A stretch of 64,000 nucleotides of DNA. Source: Psychrobacillus sp. NEAU-3TGS. Its GTDB lineage: Bacteria; Bacillota; Bacilli; Bacillales_A; Planococcaceae. Below the pieces are notes generated by a model, which saw only the letters and a program-made list of their open reading frames with translations, searched no databases and was not told the origin of the DNA. Of this stretch, positions 1 to 10,100 are shown piece after piece (the first letter of the stretch is position 1; the number at the start of each line of letters is the position of its first letter). The stretch lies in contig NZ_JAPNOZ010000012.1 of the NCBI RefSeq assembly GCF_029955155.1, forward strand, positions 937,753 through 1,001,752, written 5' to 3'. The position numbers were made by a program, and so were the translations under genes.

Positions 1-68
1 GCTGGACAGTGGTAAATAAATTAAAGAGCTTTTTTGCATTTAATTATGGATTAGTCAGCAAGTTCTAT

Positions 69-178
69 TGATGGAAGCGCAAGGCGGCGACACCTGCTGG
101 CTCACCGTCCGCCTGGAGCGGAAATCAATTACCTTTGCCGTATCTCTTTACCGCGCAGTTTCCCTAAACAGTTATTTC
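69..178. repeat. Degenerate Bacillales-type dispersed repeat
   Basis: The first 211 bases hold no gene. Positions 75-135 carry GC-rich sequence with inverted ends (TTGAT near 68, ATCAA near 124) and an inner GGCGG/CCGCC pair, the appearance of intergenic repeats common in Bacillales. A 19-base segment at 148-166 recurs inverted at 28331-28349. No ctaG follows ctaF as it does in B. subtilis. Confidence 0.35.
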
Positions 179-211
179 CTTTATAATATCTGAAACCATT
201 CTCCTAATCAG

Positions 212-254
212 AAAAAAAGCCGAGCCTAAGAATACTCTTAGACTCGACTTTTTA
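212..254 (-). terminator. Rho-independent terminator of the cta operon
   Basis: Read on the minus strand, a stem of about 12 base pairs (GTCGAGTCTAAG with CTTAGGCTCGGC) is followed by a T run. It lies just after the ctaF stop and closes the ctaBCDEF transcript. Confidence 0.85.
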
Positions 255-261
255 GTTTGGA

Positions 262-597
262 TTAACCCCACCAGATGATCGTTAAGAACGTAAGGATGAA
301 GATAAATCCGAAGAATGCCCCAACAAATAAGAAATACATTGGAACGTTATGATTTTTTTCACTCATATGCATGAAGTAAAAAAGTTGTAATGCCACTTGA
401 ACTGCTGCTAGTAACAAAATTACAGGTGCTATTAAGTATTTAGAGAAACCAGCTGCAACAGTAGTGAATGCAATTAGTGTAAAGAAAATCATAATTGCAA
501 AAGTTGTTATCTGGTTGCGCATATCTTGTCTTCTCTTTTGCTTAATATAATTAAATTCAGCATCAGACTTAACATAAACTTGAGCGTCGTGAGACAT
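262..597 (-). CDS. ctaF: Cytochrome caa3 oxidase subunit IV (CtaF)
   Basis: Small membrane subunit of the proton-pumping caa3 oxidase. The 111 residues form three hydrophobic segments after a charged N-terminus, as in the prokaryotic COX4 family. I chose the ATG at 597, one base past the ctaE stop, preceded by GGGAG about 12 bases upstream; a TTG at 609 overlaps that ribosome site and is unlikely. It is the last gene of ctaBCDEF and a terminator follows directly. The identification rests on size, topology and operon position more than on catalytic motifs, which this subunit lacks. Confidence 0.9.
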   Translation of the reverse strand: MSHDAQVYVKSDAEFNYIKQKRRQDMRNQITTFAIMIFFTLIAFTTVAAGFSKYLIAPVILLLAAVQVALQLFYFMHMSEKNHNVPMYFLFVGAFFGFIFILTFLTIIWWG

Positions 598-598
598 A

Positions 599-1225
599 TT
601 AACCAACAACTCCCATCAAGTATACTACTGTAAAGATGAATACCCACACAACGTCAATGAAGTGCCAGTATAGAGAAGCAGTATAGTATTTTGGTGCATT
701 ATACAAGCTAAATCCACGCTTCGCATTACGTACGATTAATAGTGTAATCCATACTAAACCAACTACAACGTGCAAACCGTGCGTTCCAACTAACGTAAAG
801 AAAGCAGATGAAAATGCACTTTGACTATAATTAAATCCTAAATGTACATAGTGATTAAACTCATAAATCTCTAAAGCTAAAAACGCTAGCCCAAGAACAA
901 CCGTAATTCCCAACCAAAGCTGCATACCTTTAAAGTTATGGTTTTTCATATGATACATTGCATAAACACTTGTTAATGAAGAAGTAAGAAGTATCATCGT
1001 CATAACGAATACTAGTGGTAATTCGAATAATGACTGAGTAGAAAACTCCATACCACTTGGTCCTTTATTTTTAAGCGCTAAATAAGTAGCAAATAAACTT
1101 GCAAACAGTACAGTTTCTCCACCTAGAAACAGCCAGAAACCTAAAAACTTGTTCTTACCTTCCATTGTAACTTGTTCTGGGTGATCTGGCCAAGTTTGTG
1201 GGGTGTACTTTTTATTTAAGTCCAT
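599..1225 (-). CDS. ctaE: Cytochrome caa3 oxidase subunit III (CtaE)
   Basis: Subunit III of the heme-copper oxidase, a membrane protein of 208 residues with five hydrophobic segments, the usual size for Bacillus CtaE. Recognisable family residues include the N-terminal WPDHPE segment, the GTHGLHV segment (about 146-153) and the SLYWHFIDVVWVFIF C-terminal helix. The ATG at 1225 has an AAGGGGGT ribosome site. It sits two bases after the ctaD stop, so translation is probably coupled. It stabilises the catalytic subunit and shapes proton uptake in this family; it binds no redox cofactor. Confidence 0.95.
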   Translation of the reverse strand: MDLNKKYTPQTWPDHPEQVTMEGKNKFLGFWLFLGGETVLFASLFATYLALKNKGPSGMEFSTQSLFELPLVFVMTMILLTSSLTSVYAMYHMKNHNFKGMQLWLGITVVLGLAFLALEIYEFNHYVHLGFNYSQSAFSSAFFTLVGTHGLHVVVGLVWITLLIVRNAKRGFSLYNAPKYYTASLYWHFIDVVWVFIFTVVYLMGVVG

Positions 1226-1227
1226 TA

Positions 1228-3090
1228 TTATTTACCCCCTTTTTCATTCATCAAATCTTCTTTGTGAATATGGAAACCATGATCATCTTTTAATGAACGA
1301 ACAGCCATTGAACCAAAAGTAATAGCGAATCCAAGTACTAATACTGGAATAGACCATTCTTTTTCACCGTGATAAAGAGCTCCGAAACCAGCGATAAATA
1401 AACCAACTGTCATTACGAAAGGAATAAATGAGTTGTTTGGCATATGGATATCAGAAAGAGGCTCTGCATATGTCATACCTTCTTTATTTCCTTCTTGTTT
1501 TTCAATCCAGAACGGGTCAAGTCCACGAACAAGTGGAGTTTGTCTAAAGTTATAAAATGGAACTGGTTGTGGAATAGCCCACTCTAACGTACGTCCATCT
1601 TCCCAAGGGTCATTGCCAACTGGTTCGTTTCTAACAGCCGTAACAATGATATTATATACAAGAATTATTACACCAATTGCCATGAATGCTGCACCGACCG
1701 AGCTGATTAAGTTGAATAAATCCCAACCTTGGTCTGCTCTAAACGTAAATACTCGACGAGGCATCCCCATTAGTCCTAAGAAATGCTGAATAAAGAATGT
1801 TAAATGGAAACCGATAAAGAAGAACCAGAAAGTCCATTTACCTAATTTTTCGCTTAACATTTGGTTAAACATTAAAGGCCAATATAGATGTACTGCTGCT
1901 AAAATTGCAAGCACAACCCCACCTACGATTACATAGTGGAAATGGGCAACGATAAAGTAAGAATCATGTAATTGATAATCAAGAGGAGCAGCCCCTTGCA
2001 TTACACCTGTTACCCCACCAGCTACGAATGAAGGAATAAATCCTAAAGCATAAAGCATTGGAGTCGTAACTTTAATACTTCCTCCCCACATCGTAAGCAA
2101 CCAGTTAAAGATTTTCATACCAGTAGGTACAGCGATTGCCATTGTAGCAACTGCGAAAATAGCGTTTGCTGTAGGTCCTAAACCAACTGTAAACATATGG
2201 TGAGCCCAAACCATGAATCCTAAGAAACCGATTAATACGGTCGCAAATACCATAGATGAGTAACCAAATAGACGTTTACGAGAAAAAATAGTGAAAATTT
2301 CTGAGAAAATACCGAAAGCCGGTAATATTAAGATATATACTTCAGGATGTCCAAATATCCAGAATAAATGCTCCCAAATAATTGTATTACCACCCATTGT
2401 ATGGTCAAAGAAGTTACCTCCGAACATACGGTCAAGGATTAAGAAGAATAATCCGATTGTAAGTGGTGGGAAAGCAAAAAGAATTAACGCACTTGCAACA
2501 AATGTAGTCCATGTGAATAATGGCATACGCATATATGTCATACCTGGTGCACGCATATTAATAATCGTTACAAGGAAGTTAATACCACCTATGTAAGTAC
2601 CAGCACCAGCTATCTGTAGTCCGATTGCATAAAAGTCAATACCATGACCTGGTGAAGCTAAAGATAACGAAGCGTATGAAGTCCATCCTGCGTCAGGTGC
2701 ACCGCCCATAAACCAAGAAAGGTTAAGGAATAGACCACCAAATAGGAATAACCAAAAACCAAGTGAATTTAAGAATGGAAACGCAACGTCACGTGCCCCA
2801 ATTTGAAGTGGCATAACAGCGTTCATAAAACCAAATAATATTGGCATGGCCGCAAGGAAAATCATCGTTGTTCCGTGCATTGTAATAATTTCATTAAACA
2901 GACCAGCACTAACAAAATCGTTATCTGGCTTCGCTAATTGAATACGAATTAGCATTGCCTCAATACCGCCGATTACGAAAAATAATCCACCAGCAATGAG
3001 GTACATGACCGCTATCTTTTTATGGTCGACTGTTGTTAAGTAGTCCCATAAAGTTGCGCCAAAGCCCTTTTTCTGTGCGATTGAACTCAC
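1228..3090 (-). CDS. ctaD: Cytochrome caa3 oxidase subunit I (CtaD)
   Basis: Catalytic subunit: reduces O2 to water at the heme a3-CuB centre and pumps protons. About 620 residues with 12 core helices plus extra C-terminal ones. Visible ligands and signatures are the MHGTTM helix (heme a His), WIFGHPEVYILILP (CuB His and the His-Tyr crosslink pair), the AHH pair (CuB) and VAHFHYV (heme a3 and heme a His). I placed the start at GTG 3090 because a GGGAGG site lies eight bases upstream; the upstream ATG at 3108 would put that ribosome site inside the gene. The protein closely resembles B. subtilis CtaD along its length. Confidence 0.97.
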   Translation of the reverse strand: MSSIAQKKGFGATLWDYLTTVDHKKIAVMYLIAGGLFFVIGGIEAMLIRIQLAKPDNDFVSAGLFNEIITMHGTTMIFLAAMPILFGFMNAVMPLQIGARDVAFPFLNSLGFWLFLFGGLFLNLSWFMGGAPDAGWTSYASLSLASPGHGIDFYAIGLQIAGAGTYIGGINFLVTIINMRAPGMTYMRMPLFTWTTFVASALILFAFPPLTIGLFFLILDRMFGGNFFDHTMGGNTIIWEHLFWIFGHPEVYILILPAFGIFSEIFTIFSRKRLFGYSSMVFATVLIGFLGFMVWAHHMFTVGLGPTANAIFAVATMAIAVPTGMKIFNWLLTMWGGSIKVTTPMLYALGFIPSFVAGGVTGVMQGAAPLDYQLHDSYFIVAHFHYVIVGGVVLAILAAVHLYWPLMFNQMLSEKLGKWTFWFFFIGFHLTFFIQHFLGLMGMPRRVFTFRADQGWDLFNLISSVGAAFMAIGVIILVYNIIVTAVRNEPVGNDPWEDGRTLEWAIPQPVPFYNFRQTPLVRGLDPFWIEKQEGNKEGMTYAEPLSDIHMPNNSFIPFVMTVGLFIAGFGALYHGEKEWSIPVLVLGFAITFGSMAVRSLKDDHGFHIHKEDLMNEKGGK

Positions 3091-3123
3091 AACTTTAACC
3101 TCCCTCATAATTATCTACTGAAA

Positions 3124-4206
3124 TTATTTTTCAATAGACAGTCCCATTAAATATTCTGCAAGAGCATCTAATTGCTCTTCACTAAATTCTTCGCCATTGT
3201 TAAGTTGTTTTGGCTGAGGCATTAAGTTACCTGGTTTGTATTTCTGTGGATCAGAAATCCAGTTTTTAAGATCTTCTTCTGTATGATCCATAAATCCAGC
3301 AACACGGTTACGATCTCCAAATGTCGCTAAGTTAGGGCCAACTCCACCAGCAGTTCCTGCAGCAGAAGTCGCATGACATGCGATACAGCTTGTATTAAAG
3401 ATTTCTTCTCCTTGAGTAGCAAGCTCACCGTCTGCAACAGCTTCAGTTGTTTTCGCTGCTTCTACCCAAGCATTAAAGTCGTCACGATTCAATGTTTTTA
3501 CTTTGAAATCCATTAAAGCATGTGATGGACCACAAAGCTCAGCACATTTACCATAAAATACGCCATCTTTTAATCCAGCAGATTCTTTATCGAATTCTAA
3601 GTAGAATTGGTTGACATTCTCTACGTTTGTATCCATCTTACCACCAGCTGCCGGGATCCAGAATGAGTGTTTTACATCAGCTGCTTTTAAGTTAAAGTAA
3701 ACTTTTTCCCCTGTAGGAACTACAAGTTCTTGTGCAGTTACAACGCCTAAATCTGGGTATTCAAACTCCCACCAATATAGCTTTGCAGTTACATTAACAG
3801 TAACAGCAGTTTTGTTTCCGTCTGCATCCACGTGATCCATAGCCGCTACATCCGCGTGCTTATAAGTATAAATTACAGTTGGAACAGCAAGTACAATCAA
3901 TAGAAGAATTGGAATAACTGTCCAAATTACTTCTAGTGTATGACTTCCTTCTACTTGTTTAGGAATAACATTTTCTCCAACTTTTTTGCGTCGGAATTTC
4001 ACTAGCGCAAGTACATAGATAATTACTACTACGATAACAACAAATGTCATGATAGCAGATGCTAAAAGTAGTAAATTAAATTGATCTCTTCCGACTTGTC
4101 CTGCAGGTGTAAGTGTCGATAGATATTCCTCGCCACAACCCGATAAGAAAATCGTTAGAGCTGCTAACAGTGAAAAAAGACGCCATTTTTTAAGCCCTTT
4201 CATCAT
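3124..4206 (-). CDS. ctaC: Cytochrome caa3 oxidase subunit II with fused cytochrome c (CtaC)
   Basis: Accepts electrons at the CuA centre outside the membrane. It begins with a lipoprotein signal ending in LSGC, then two transmembrane helices, the cupredoxin domain with the CuA ligands in CAELCGPSHALM, and a C-terminal cytochrome c domain with a CIACH heme-binding motif. The fused heme c makes this the caa3 type. The start is uncertain: ATG 4206 follows AGAGGGG by about 12 bases and gives a clean signal peptide; an ATG at 4248 is possible but would lengthen the leader. It lies between ctaB and ctaD in the operon. Confidence 0.95.
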   Translation of the reverse strand: MMKGLKKWRLFSLLAALTIFLSGCGEEYLSTLTPAGQVGRDQFNLLLLASAIMTFVVIVVVIIYVLALVKFRRKKVGENVIPKQVEGSHTLEVIWTVIPILLLIVLAVPTVIYTYKHADVAAMDHVDADGNKTAVTVNVTAKLYWWEFEYPDLGVVTAQELVVPTGEKVYFNLKAADVKHSFWIPAAGGKMDTNVENVNQFYLEFDKESAGLKDGVFYGKCAELCGPSHALMDFKVKTLNRDDFNAWVEAAKTTEAVADGELATQGEEIFNTSCIACHATSAAGTAGGVGPNLATFGDRNRVAGFMDHTEEDLKNWISDPQKYKPGNLMPQPKQLNNGEEFSEEQLDALAEYLMGLSIEK

Positions 4207-4307
4207 AGCTAAATCAAACCCCTCTTTCATAGTTGTATTCATGTGCATTTAGACGGTCGTTCTGTTTTATATGAATTCTTATGGACTTTAAGAAAGAATT
4301 CCCGAAG

Positions 4308-5231
4308 TTAGATAAAGATAGAAAAGATAATCATTGATACAAACAGGATTGTCATATAATTTAACGAATAAATAAACATACGTGTGGCCCATTTAATATC
4401 ATTTTCTGTACGAAAACCTTTAATAGATAGCAATAACCAGCCAATATTAAGCACTGTTGCTAAAATAATAAAAATTATTCCGAGATCCATTAATAAAAAG
4501 GGTAGTGGGAACAAAAGTAAAATCCATAAAAGCATCGATACTTTTGTACGTTTGAAACCCTTTACAACAGGTAACATCGGAATGTTCGCTGCTCTATATT
4601 CTTCCGTCCGCTTCATTGCAAGCGCATAGAAATGCGGAGGTTGCCAAGCAAACATTATTAAGAATAATGCAATCGCACCAAAACTTAATCCCGGTTCTAC
4701 TGCTGCCCATCCGATTACTGGAGGTATAGCACCTGAAATACTACCTACTACCGTATTACTAACATGTTTTCTTTTTGACCACATAGAGTATAAAACAACG
4801 TAACTAATGATACCCGCCAGTCCCCAAACTCCCGCAGAAGTTGAAGCCATAAATAACAAGATTTCACCTACAATTAAAAACGAAAAGGAAGTTATCAGCA
4901 CGGCTGATGGTGTAAATCTTCCAGTAACAGTAGGTCTACCTTTCTTACTTTTCATGACAGGGTCAATATCACGATCGATATAGTTATTCATCGCTGCAGA
5001 TCCTGCAATTATAAGTGCTGCACCAAAAAGCGTATAAAATAACAAATCTAACTCATGTAGAAAGTTTCTGTTAGTAATTTGAAATGCTAGCCACAAACCA
5101 GTAAATGTCGTTACTAAATTGGAATTCACAATCCCAATCTTAATAAGCGACAGAAAATCTTTCATAAATGAACTGGATACTGGTTCTGTTTCAGTTTCGG
5201 TAGTAGCGGTTATTGAATGACCATTTGACAT
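4308..5231 (-). CDS. ctaB: Protoheme IX farnesyltransferase (CtaB)
   Basis: Integral membrane prenyltransferase converting heme B to heme O, the first step of heme A synthesis for the caa3 oxidase. The 307 residues belong to the UbiA family: the first Asp-rich motif NNYIDRDIDPVMKSK and the YTEEYRAANIPMLP-like second segment (RTEEYRAANIPMLP) are visible among about nine hydrophobic segments. The ATG has AAGGAGGGG upstream. It is the first gene of ctaBCDEF, and the next enzyme, CtaA, is encoded divergently. Confidence 0.95.
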   Translation of the reverse strand: MSNGHSITATTETETEPVSSSFMKDFLSLIKIGIVNSNLVTTFTGLWLAFQITNRNFLHELDLLFYTLFGAALIIAGSAAMNNYIDRDIDPVMKSKKGRPTVTGRFTPSAVLITSFSFLIVGEILLFMASTSAGVWGLAGIISYVVLYSMWSKRKHVSNTVVGSISGAIPPVIGWAAVEPGLSFGAIALFLIMFAWQPPHFYALAMKRTEEYRAANIPMLPVVKGFKRTKVSMLLWILLLFPLPFLLMDLGIIFIILATVLNIGWLLLSIKGFRTENDIKWATRMFIYSLNYMTILFVSMIIFSIFI

Positions 5232-5281
5232 GCTGCCCCTCCTTTCATTTTTGTAAGCATATTCCGCTACCTTTTACTATA

Positions 5282-5324
5282 GCGAAAATCTTTCCCAATT
5301 TCTATAGTGAATAAAGATTTTCGC
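5282..5324. promoter_or_regulatory. Perfect 12-bp inverted repeat in the ctaB leader
   Basis: GCGAAAATCTTT at 5282-5293 is repeated as its exact reverse complement at 5313-5324, with a 19-base spacer. If the cta operon starts near 5342 (see the TATAAT at 5349-5354), it would be transcribed as a hairpin ahead of ctaB. No T run follows on the minus strand, so it is not an obvious terminator; an RNA structure or an operator is possible. Confidence 0.5.
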
Positions 5325-5348
5325 ACAATAAGTTCTAAAAAAATGTAA

Positions 5349-5354
5349 ATTATA
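5349..5354 (-). promoter_or_regulatory. Candidate -10 element of the ctaBCDEF promoter
   Basis: A consensus TATAAT on the minus strand lies about 118 bases before the ctaB start. At 17-base spacing the -35 region (5372-5377) is a poor match, as would suit an activator-dependent promoter. ResD-like boxes begin at once upstream, near -40 relative to a start at about 5342. Confidence 0.45.
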
Positions 5355-5381
5355 ATAGAACATATCAATAGTAAATCATTT

Positions 5382-5433
5382 TTTGTCACTATTTGTGAAG
5401 GTTCGGGCACGAATTTATGAACAATTTGTGAAA
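5382..5433. promoter_or_regulatory. Cluster of ResD-like boxes between ctaA and ctaB
   Basis: Four near-matches to the B. subtilis ResD consensus TTTGTGAAT lie in the same orientation: 5382-5390 (TTTGTCACT), 5392-5400 (TTTGTGAAG), 5414-5422 (TTTATGAAC) and 5425-5433 (TTTGTGAAA). ResD is known to activate ctaA and ctaB in B. subtilis, so the site could serve both divergent promoters. Confidence 0.55.
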
Positions 5434-5469
5434 TGGTAATTTCGCCTTCATGTGTTCAAAGTATATACA

Positions 5470-5498
5470 TTGTAATTTTTCTCATGTTTCGATATTAT
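5470..5498 (+). promoter_or_regulatory. Sigma-A promoter of ctaA
   Basis: TTGTAA at 5470-5475 and TATTAT at 5493-5498 are separated by 17 bases, a good vegetative promoter. Transcription would start near 5505, giving a leader of about 50 bases before ctaA. Confidence 0.65.
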
Positions 5499-5554
5499 CT
5501 AGTAGCAGATATCGTCTTACATAGACGAACAAGATACATAAAGTAGGTGGCGCA

Positions 5555-6466
5555 TTGCACATTCATAAATATTTAAAAGCCCTTGCAATTGCCTCAACAG
5601 TTGGTATGTTACTTATCCTGTTAGGAGGAGCACTAGTCACGAAGACTGACAGTGGCATGGGTTGTGGACGACACTGGCCCGGTTGTAATGGACAACTTAT
5701 TCCAGATGTTATTACGACAGAAGTATTAATTGAATTTTCTCATCGTCTTGTTACAGGAGCTGTCGGTATTTTTATTGTCGCTTTAGGAATTTGGGCTTGG
5801 CGTTCTTTAGGACATGTTCGGGAAACAAAATTCTTATCATTCATGGCAATCTTTTTCTTAGTATTACAGGCACTTATTGGTGCTGCACAAGTAAAATGGG
5901 GACAAGGAGATTTTATCCTCGCACTTCATTTTGGTATTTCTCTTATTTCATTTGCGGCCGTTTTATTATTAACTCTGTTAATTTTTGAAGTCGATCGAAA
6001 ATTCGACACGGATAAAATTAGAATAGGTAAAACACTAAGATTTCATACAATTGGTATTACACTTTATTCATACGTAGTCATTTATACGGGCGCACTTGTA
6101 CGACATACGGAATCTAGCTTAGTCTGCCGGGATTGGCCATTATGTCGAAATGACGAGTTCTCTTTACCTACTAACTTATATGAGTGGGTTCAAATGGGAC
6201 ACCGGACAGCAGCAGGATTAATTTTTCTTTGGATACTAATCGCTGCAATTCATGTTATTAAAAATTACAAATCCCAACGTGCAATCTACTGGAGCTGGAT
6301 CATTGCACTTATCTTAGTAACATCTCAATTACTCTCCGGAATGTTCGTTATTCTAACTAAGTTAAACTTGTATGTTGCACTATTACATTCATTGTTTATA
6401 TCCTTACTTTTTGGTCTACTATGTTATATGATTCTATTGTTATCTAGAAGTAGAGGAGAAAATTAA
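5555..6466 (+). CDS. ctaA: Heme A synthase (CtaA)
   Basis: Membrane monooxygenase converting heme O to heme A for the caa3 oxidase. The 303 residues form eight hydrophobic segments in two related halves, as in Bacillus CtaA. Family features are a first-half CGRHWPGC with a Cys pair and a second-half CRDWPLC pair, plus membrane His residues in EFSHR and MGHR. The start is TTG, with AGGTGG four bases upstream. It is transcribed alone, divergently from ctaB, and a strong terminator follows. Confidence 0.95.
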   Translation: MHIHKYLKALAIASTVGMLLILLGGALVTKTDSGMGCGRHWPGCNGQLIPDVITTEVLIEFSHRLVTGAVGIFIVALGIWAWRSLGHVRETKFLSFMAIFFLVLQALIGAAQVKWGQGDFILALHFGISLISFAAVLLLTLLIFEVDRKFDTDKIRIGKTLRFHTIGITLYSYVVIYTGALVRHTESSLVCRDWPLCRNDEFSLPTNLYEWVQMGHRTAAGLIFLWILIAAIHVIKNYKSQRAIYWSWIIALILVTSQLLSGMFVILTKLNLYVALLHSLFISLLFGLLCYMILLLSRSRGEN

Positions 6467-6516
6467 GTACATCATTGTTTTCAATTCCCTAAACACCAAA
6501 AGAATAAACAATTAAT

Positions 6517-6560
6517 GGACACATCTTGTTTTAGATTAACAAGATGTGTCCTAATTATTT
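6517..6560 (+). terminator. Terminator of ctaA
   Basis: GGACACATCTTGTT at 6517-6530 pairs perfectly with 6538-6551 around a seven-base loop, followed by an A/T-rich tail with a short T run. Confidence 0.8.
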
Positions 6561-7064
6561 TGACTAAGACATTAAAGTTAATTGCTAGTCTTGGCGCATC
6601 CCGCAAGTCGTGTGCAAACTCGAGTTAGATACAAGTGAGTCTCATGGGGAGGATAAAATGGAATTACGCGCATATTGGGGAAACTGGAAGATAGTAAGTA
6701 GAATGAAGTGTCCGCTAGGATCCATAAGAAATAACGCTAGTTAATTAGCGTCACTGTTTATCATTAAAACTCCGGGGCTATTAGGACAAAGTTAATCAAC
6801 CGGAAGCTCTTTTGAATAAAGTGAATGTATTAGCTTTAGTAAGTAATCCTAAATAACGCTCCCTTACTATTGTTGTCTCAGTCCAAGTAAACTTGTTTTA
6901 TGAAAATTGGTTGCACACAAGATCAATTTGGTTGCTTTCAGTCTAGACTAGTTGCTCTCAACAGACTTTTGGTTGCTCTCAAACTAGAACTGGTACATGA
7001 CCCTCCTTATGATTTTTGAAAATGTTTCCACATGACTAAATCTTCTATAGTCACCTAACACATT
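6561..7064. other. Non-coding gap with short 20-22 base repeats
   Basis: I find no convincing gene here. Positions 6907-6990 hold four imperfect tandem units of about 20-22 bases sharing the core GTTGCTCTCA or close variants; similar GGTTGC/TTGCTCTCA strings reappear near 62690-62760. The rest shows nothing I can assign. Confidence 0.4.
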
Positions 7065-7106
7065 AGAAAAGGCCGTTTGACAAATGTTTGTCAAACAGCC
7101 TTTTTT
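7065..7106 (-). terminator. Terminator of pycA
   Basis: On the minus strand AAGGCTGTTTGACA pairs with TGTCAAACGGCCTT and is followed by TTTTCT. It directly abuts the pycA stop codon. Confidence 0.85.
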
Positions 7107-10100
7107 CTATTCTTTGTCCATTACGATTAATAGATCACCAGTTGAGATTGCTTCTCCTGCCACAACGTGGATCTCTTTTATGACACCATTATATGGTGCC
7201 TGTACTGTTGTTTCCATTTTCATTGCTTCTGTAATTAGCAAATGCTGGCCTCTTTTTACTTTGCTACCAATATCTATAGCAACTTTTAATACTGTACCAG
7301 GCATAGTTGCACCAATATGATTTTCGTTAGTTACATCTGCTTTTTGTTTTGATAAATGGCTAACTTCAATATTCATATCTTGAATAATGATTTCACGTGG
7401 CTGACCGTTCAACTCGAAGTAGATGACGCGATTACCGTCTTGCGTTGGTTCACCGATAGAAACCATTTTAATGATTAACGTTTTTCCAACTTCTATTTCC
7501 ACTTCAATCTCTTCACCAAGTCGTAAACCATATAAGAATGTAGGCGTATCTAGGACAGACACATCACCAAAATTCTTTTCTGTTGCACTATATTCTTCAA
7601 ATACTTTTGGATATAAAGTATAGGCCAAAATCTCTTGGCTTGTTACAGGACGACCTAGTTGATTAAATAACAACTCTCGTACGGTTTCAAAATCAACAGG
7701 TTCTAGTAACTCTCCAGGACGAACATTAATTGCATGTCGATCTTTTAATATTACTTTTTGAAGCTCTTCTGGGAAACCACCATACGGCTGCCCAATATAA
7801 CCTTCGAAAAACTCGATTACAGAATCTGGGAAGTCTATTGTTTTTCCTCTTGTGATGACGGATACTTCATCCAAATTGTTCTGAACCATGAACAAAGCCA
7901 TATCCCCTACTACTTTAGATGAAGGTGTAACTTTTACAACATCACCGAATAATAAGTTCACACGAGAATACATTTCTTTTACTTCTTCCCATCTCTCGCC
8001 GAGACCTACCCCTTTTGCTTGTTGCTGAAGATTGCTATACTGCCCACCAGGCATCTCATGTACATAGATTTCTGTATGCGGGCTCATCATTCCACTTTCA
8101 AAATCCTGGTAATATTTACGAACATCTTCCCAGTAATAAGATAGCTTTTCAAAAGCGTCAATATCCCCGATGACTTCTCTATTAGATCCTTTCATCGCAT
8201 AACTTAAACTACTTGCACTTGGTTGTGAAGTTAAGCCTGCCATAGAACCTAATGCAGTGTCGACTATGTCTACTCCAGCATCTATTGCTCTCGCATACAT
8301 ATAAATACCGTTTCCACTTGTATCATGGGAGTGTAAATGAATTGGCAAATCAACCGTGCTCTTTAGCTCGCTGATCAAACGATATGCAGCTTCTGGTTTT
8401 AGTAAGCCTGCCATATCTTTAATCGCTAAAATATGAGCTCCTGCCGCTTCTAACTCTTTTGCCATGTCTTTATAGTACTGAACTGTATATTTAGCTCTAG
8501 AATCATCTAAAATGTCTCCAGTGTAACAAATAGCTGCTTCTGCTATTTTTCCGGATTGTCTCGTTGCATCAATGGCAACTTCCATTCCTTTTATCCAGTT
8601 TAAGCTGTCGAAAATTCGGAATACGTCAATTCCTGCTTCTGCAGACTTTTGAATAAATTCGCGAATTACATTATCTGGATAGTTTTTATATCCAACCGCA
8701 TTTGCCCCACGGAATAACATTTGGAACAACACATTCGGAATCATTTCACGCATTTTAATCAGTCGATCCCATGGGCTTTCTTTTAAGAAACGATATGCAA
8801 CGTCAAAAGTTGCACCTCCCCACATCTCAAATGAGAATAGATTATTCAGTCCCTGCGCAGATTCTTTCGCTATACCAAACATATCATGTGAACGTACACG
8901 AGTTGCAAGTAAAGACTGGTGAGCATCGCGGAATGTTGTGTCTGTTAAAAGTACGCCTTGTTGCTCTTTGACCCACTTGATAACTCCTTCAACACCTTCT
9001 GACTCAAGGATTTGTTTCGTTCCACTCGGTGGTGCTTGAGAAATATCTAATGTCGGTTTTCTTGGAACGCCAAATACTGGTTTCGTTTGTTGCTGCACTC
9101 CCGGGAATCCGTTCACCGTAACATTTCCAATATAGTTTAATAATTTGGTTCCTCGGTCTTTTCTATTTGGGAACATGAACAATTCAGGGGTTGAATCTAT
9201 AAAACTAGTATTAAACTGTCCTGAAAGAAAACTTGGGTGTTTGACAACTTTCTCTAGGAATGGAATATTCGTTTTAATTCCTCGAATTCTAAACTCCTGC
9301 AAGTTTCTGTTCATTTTAGCTGCTGCCTCTTTAAAAGACATACCCCATGTAGAAACTTTTACTAACAATGAATCGTAATAAGGTGTGATGACCGCGCCTT
9401 GGAAGCCATTACCTGCATCTAAACGAACACCAAATCCACCACCCGAACGATATACCATTAGTTTTCCTGTATCTGGCATAAAGTTATTTAATGGATCTTC
9501 TGTTGTTACACGCGATTGTATGGCGAAACCAAATAGAGGAATATTTTCTTGACTTGGAACTCCCATTTCTTCACTTGTTAGTGCTAAGCCATCTGCGATT
9601 TTAATCTGTGCATGGACAATATCGACACCCGTGATCATTTCTGTAATCGTGTGCTCTACTTGAATACGTGGATTTACTTCGATAAAGAAAAATTCCTCTT
9701 CTGTTACTAAAAACTCTACAGTTCCTGCATTTATGTATGATACATTTTGCATTAATTGAACAGCAGCTTGACAGATTTTGTTTCGTAATTCAGCACTTAA
9801 TGAATTAGATGGAGCAATTTCCACTACTTTTTGATGTCTTCTTTGGATCGAACAATCTCGTTCATAAAGATGAATTAAATTACCATGCTTATCTCCTAAT
9901 ATCTGAACTTCGATATGTTTTGGTTGATCAATAAATCTTTCCACATAAACTTCGTCTGATCCAAAAGCAGCTTTTGCCTCTGATTTGGCACGTTCGTATG
10001 CACTTTCCAACTCATCTTGCGTTTGAACGACACGCATCCCTCGACCACCACCGCCAAGAGAAGCTTTAATCATCAGTGGGTAACCATGTGTCTCACCGAA

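Noticed and set aside
7084-7320. Open frame antisense to the pycA 3' end
   Set aside because: It overlaps the terminator and the biotinyl domain codons and has no ribosome site.
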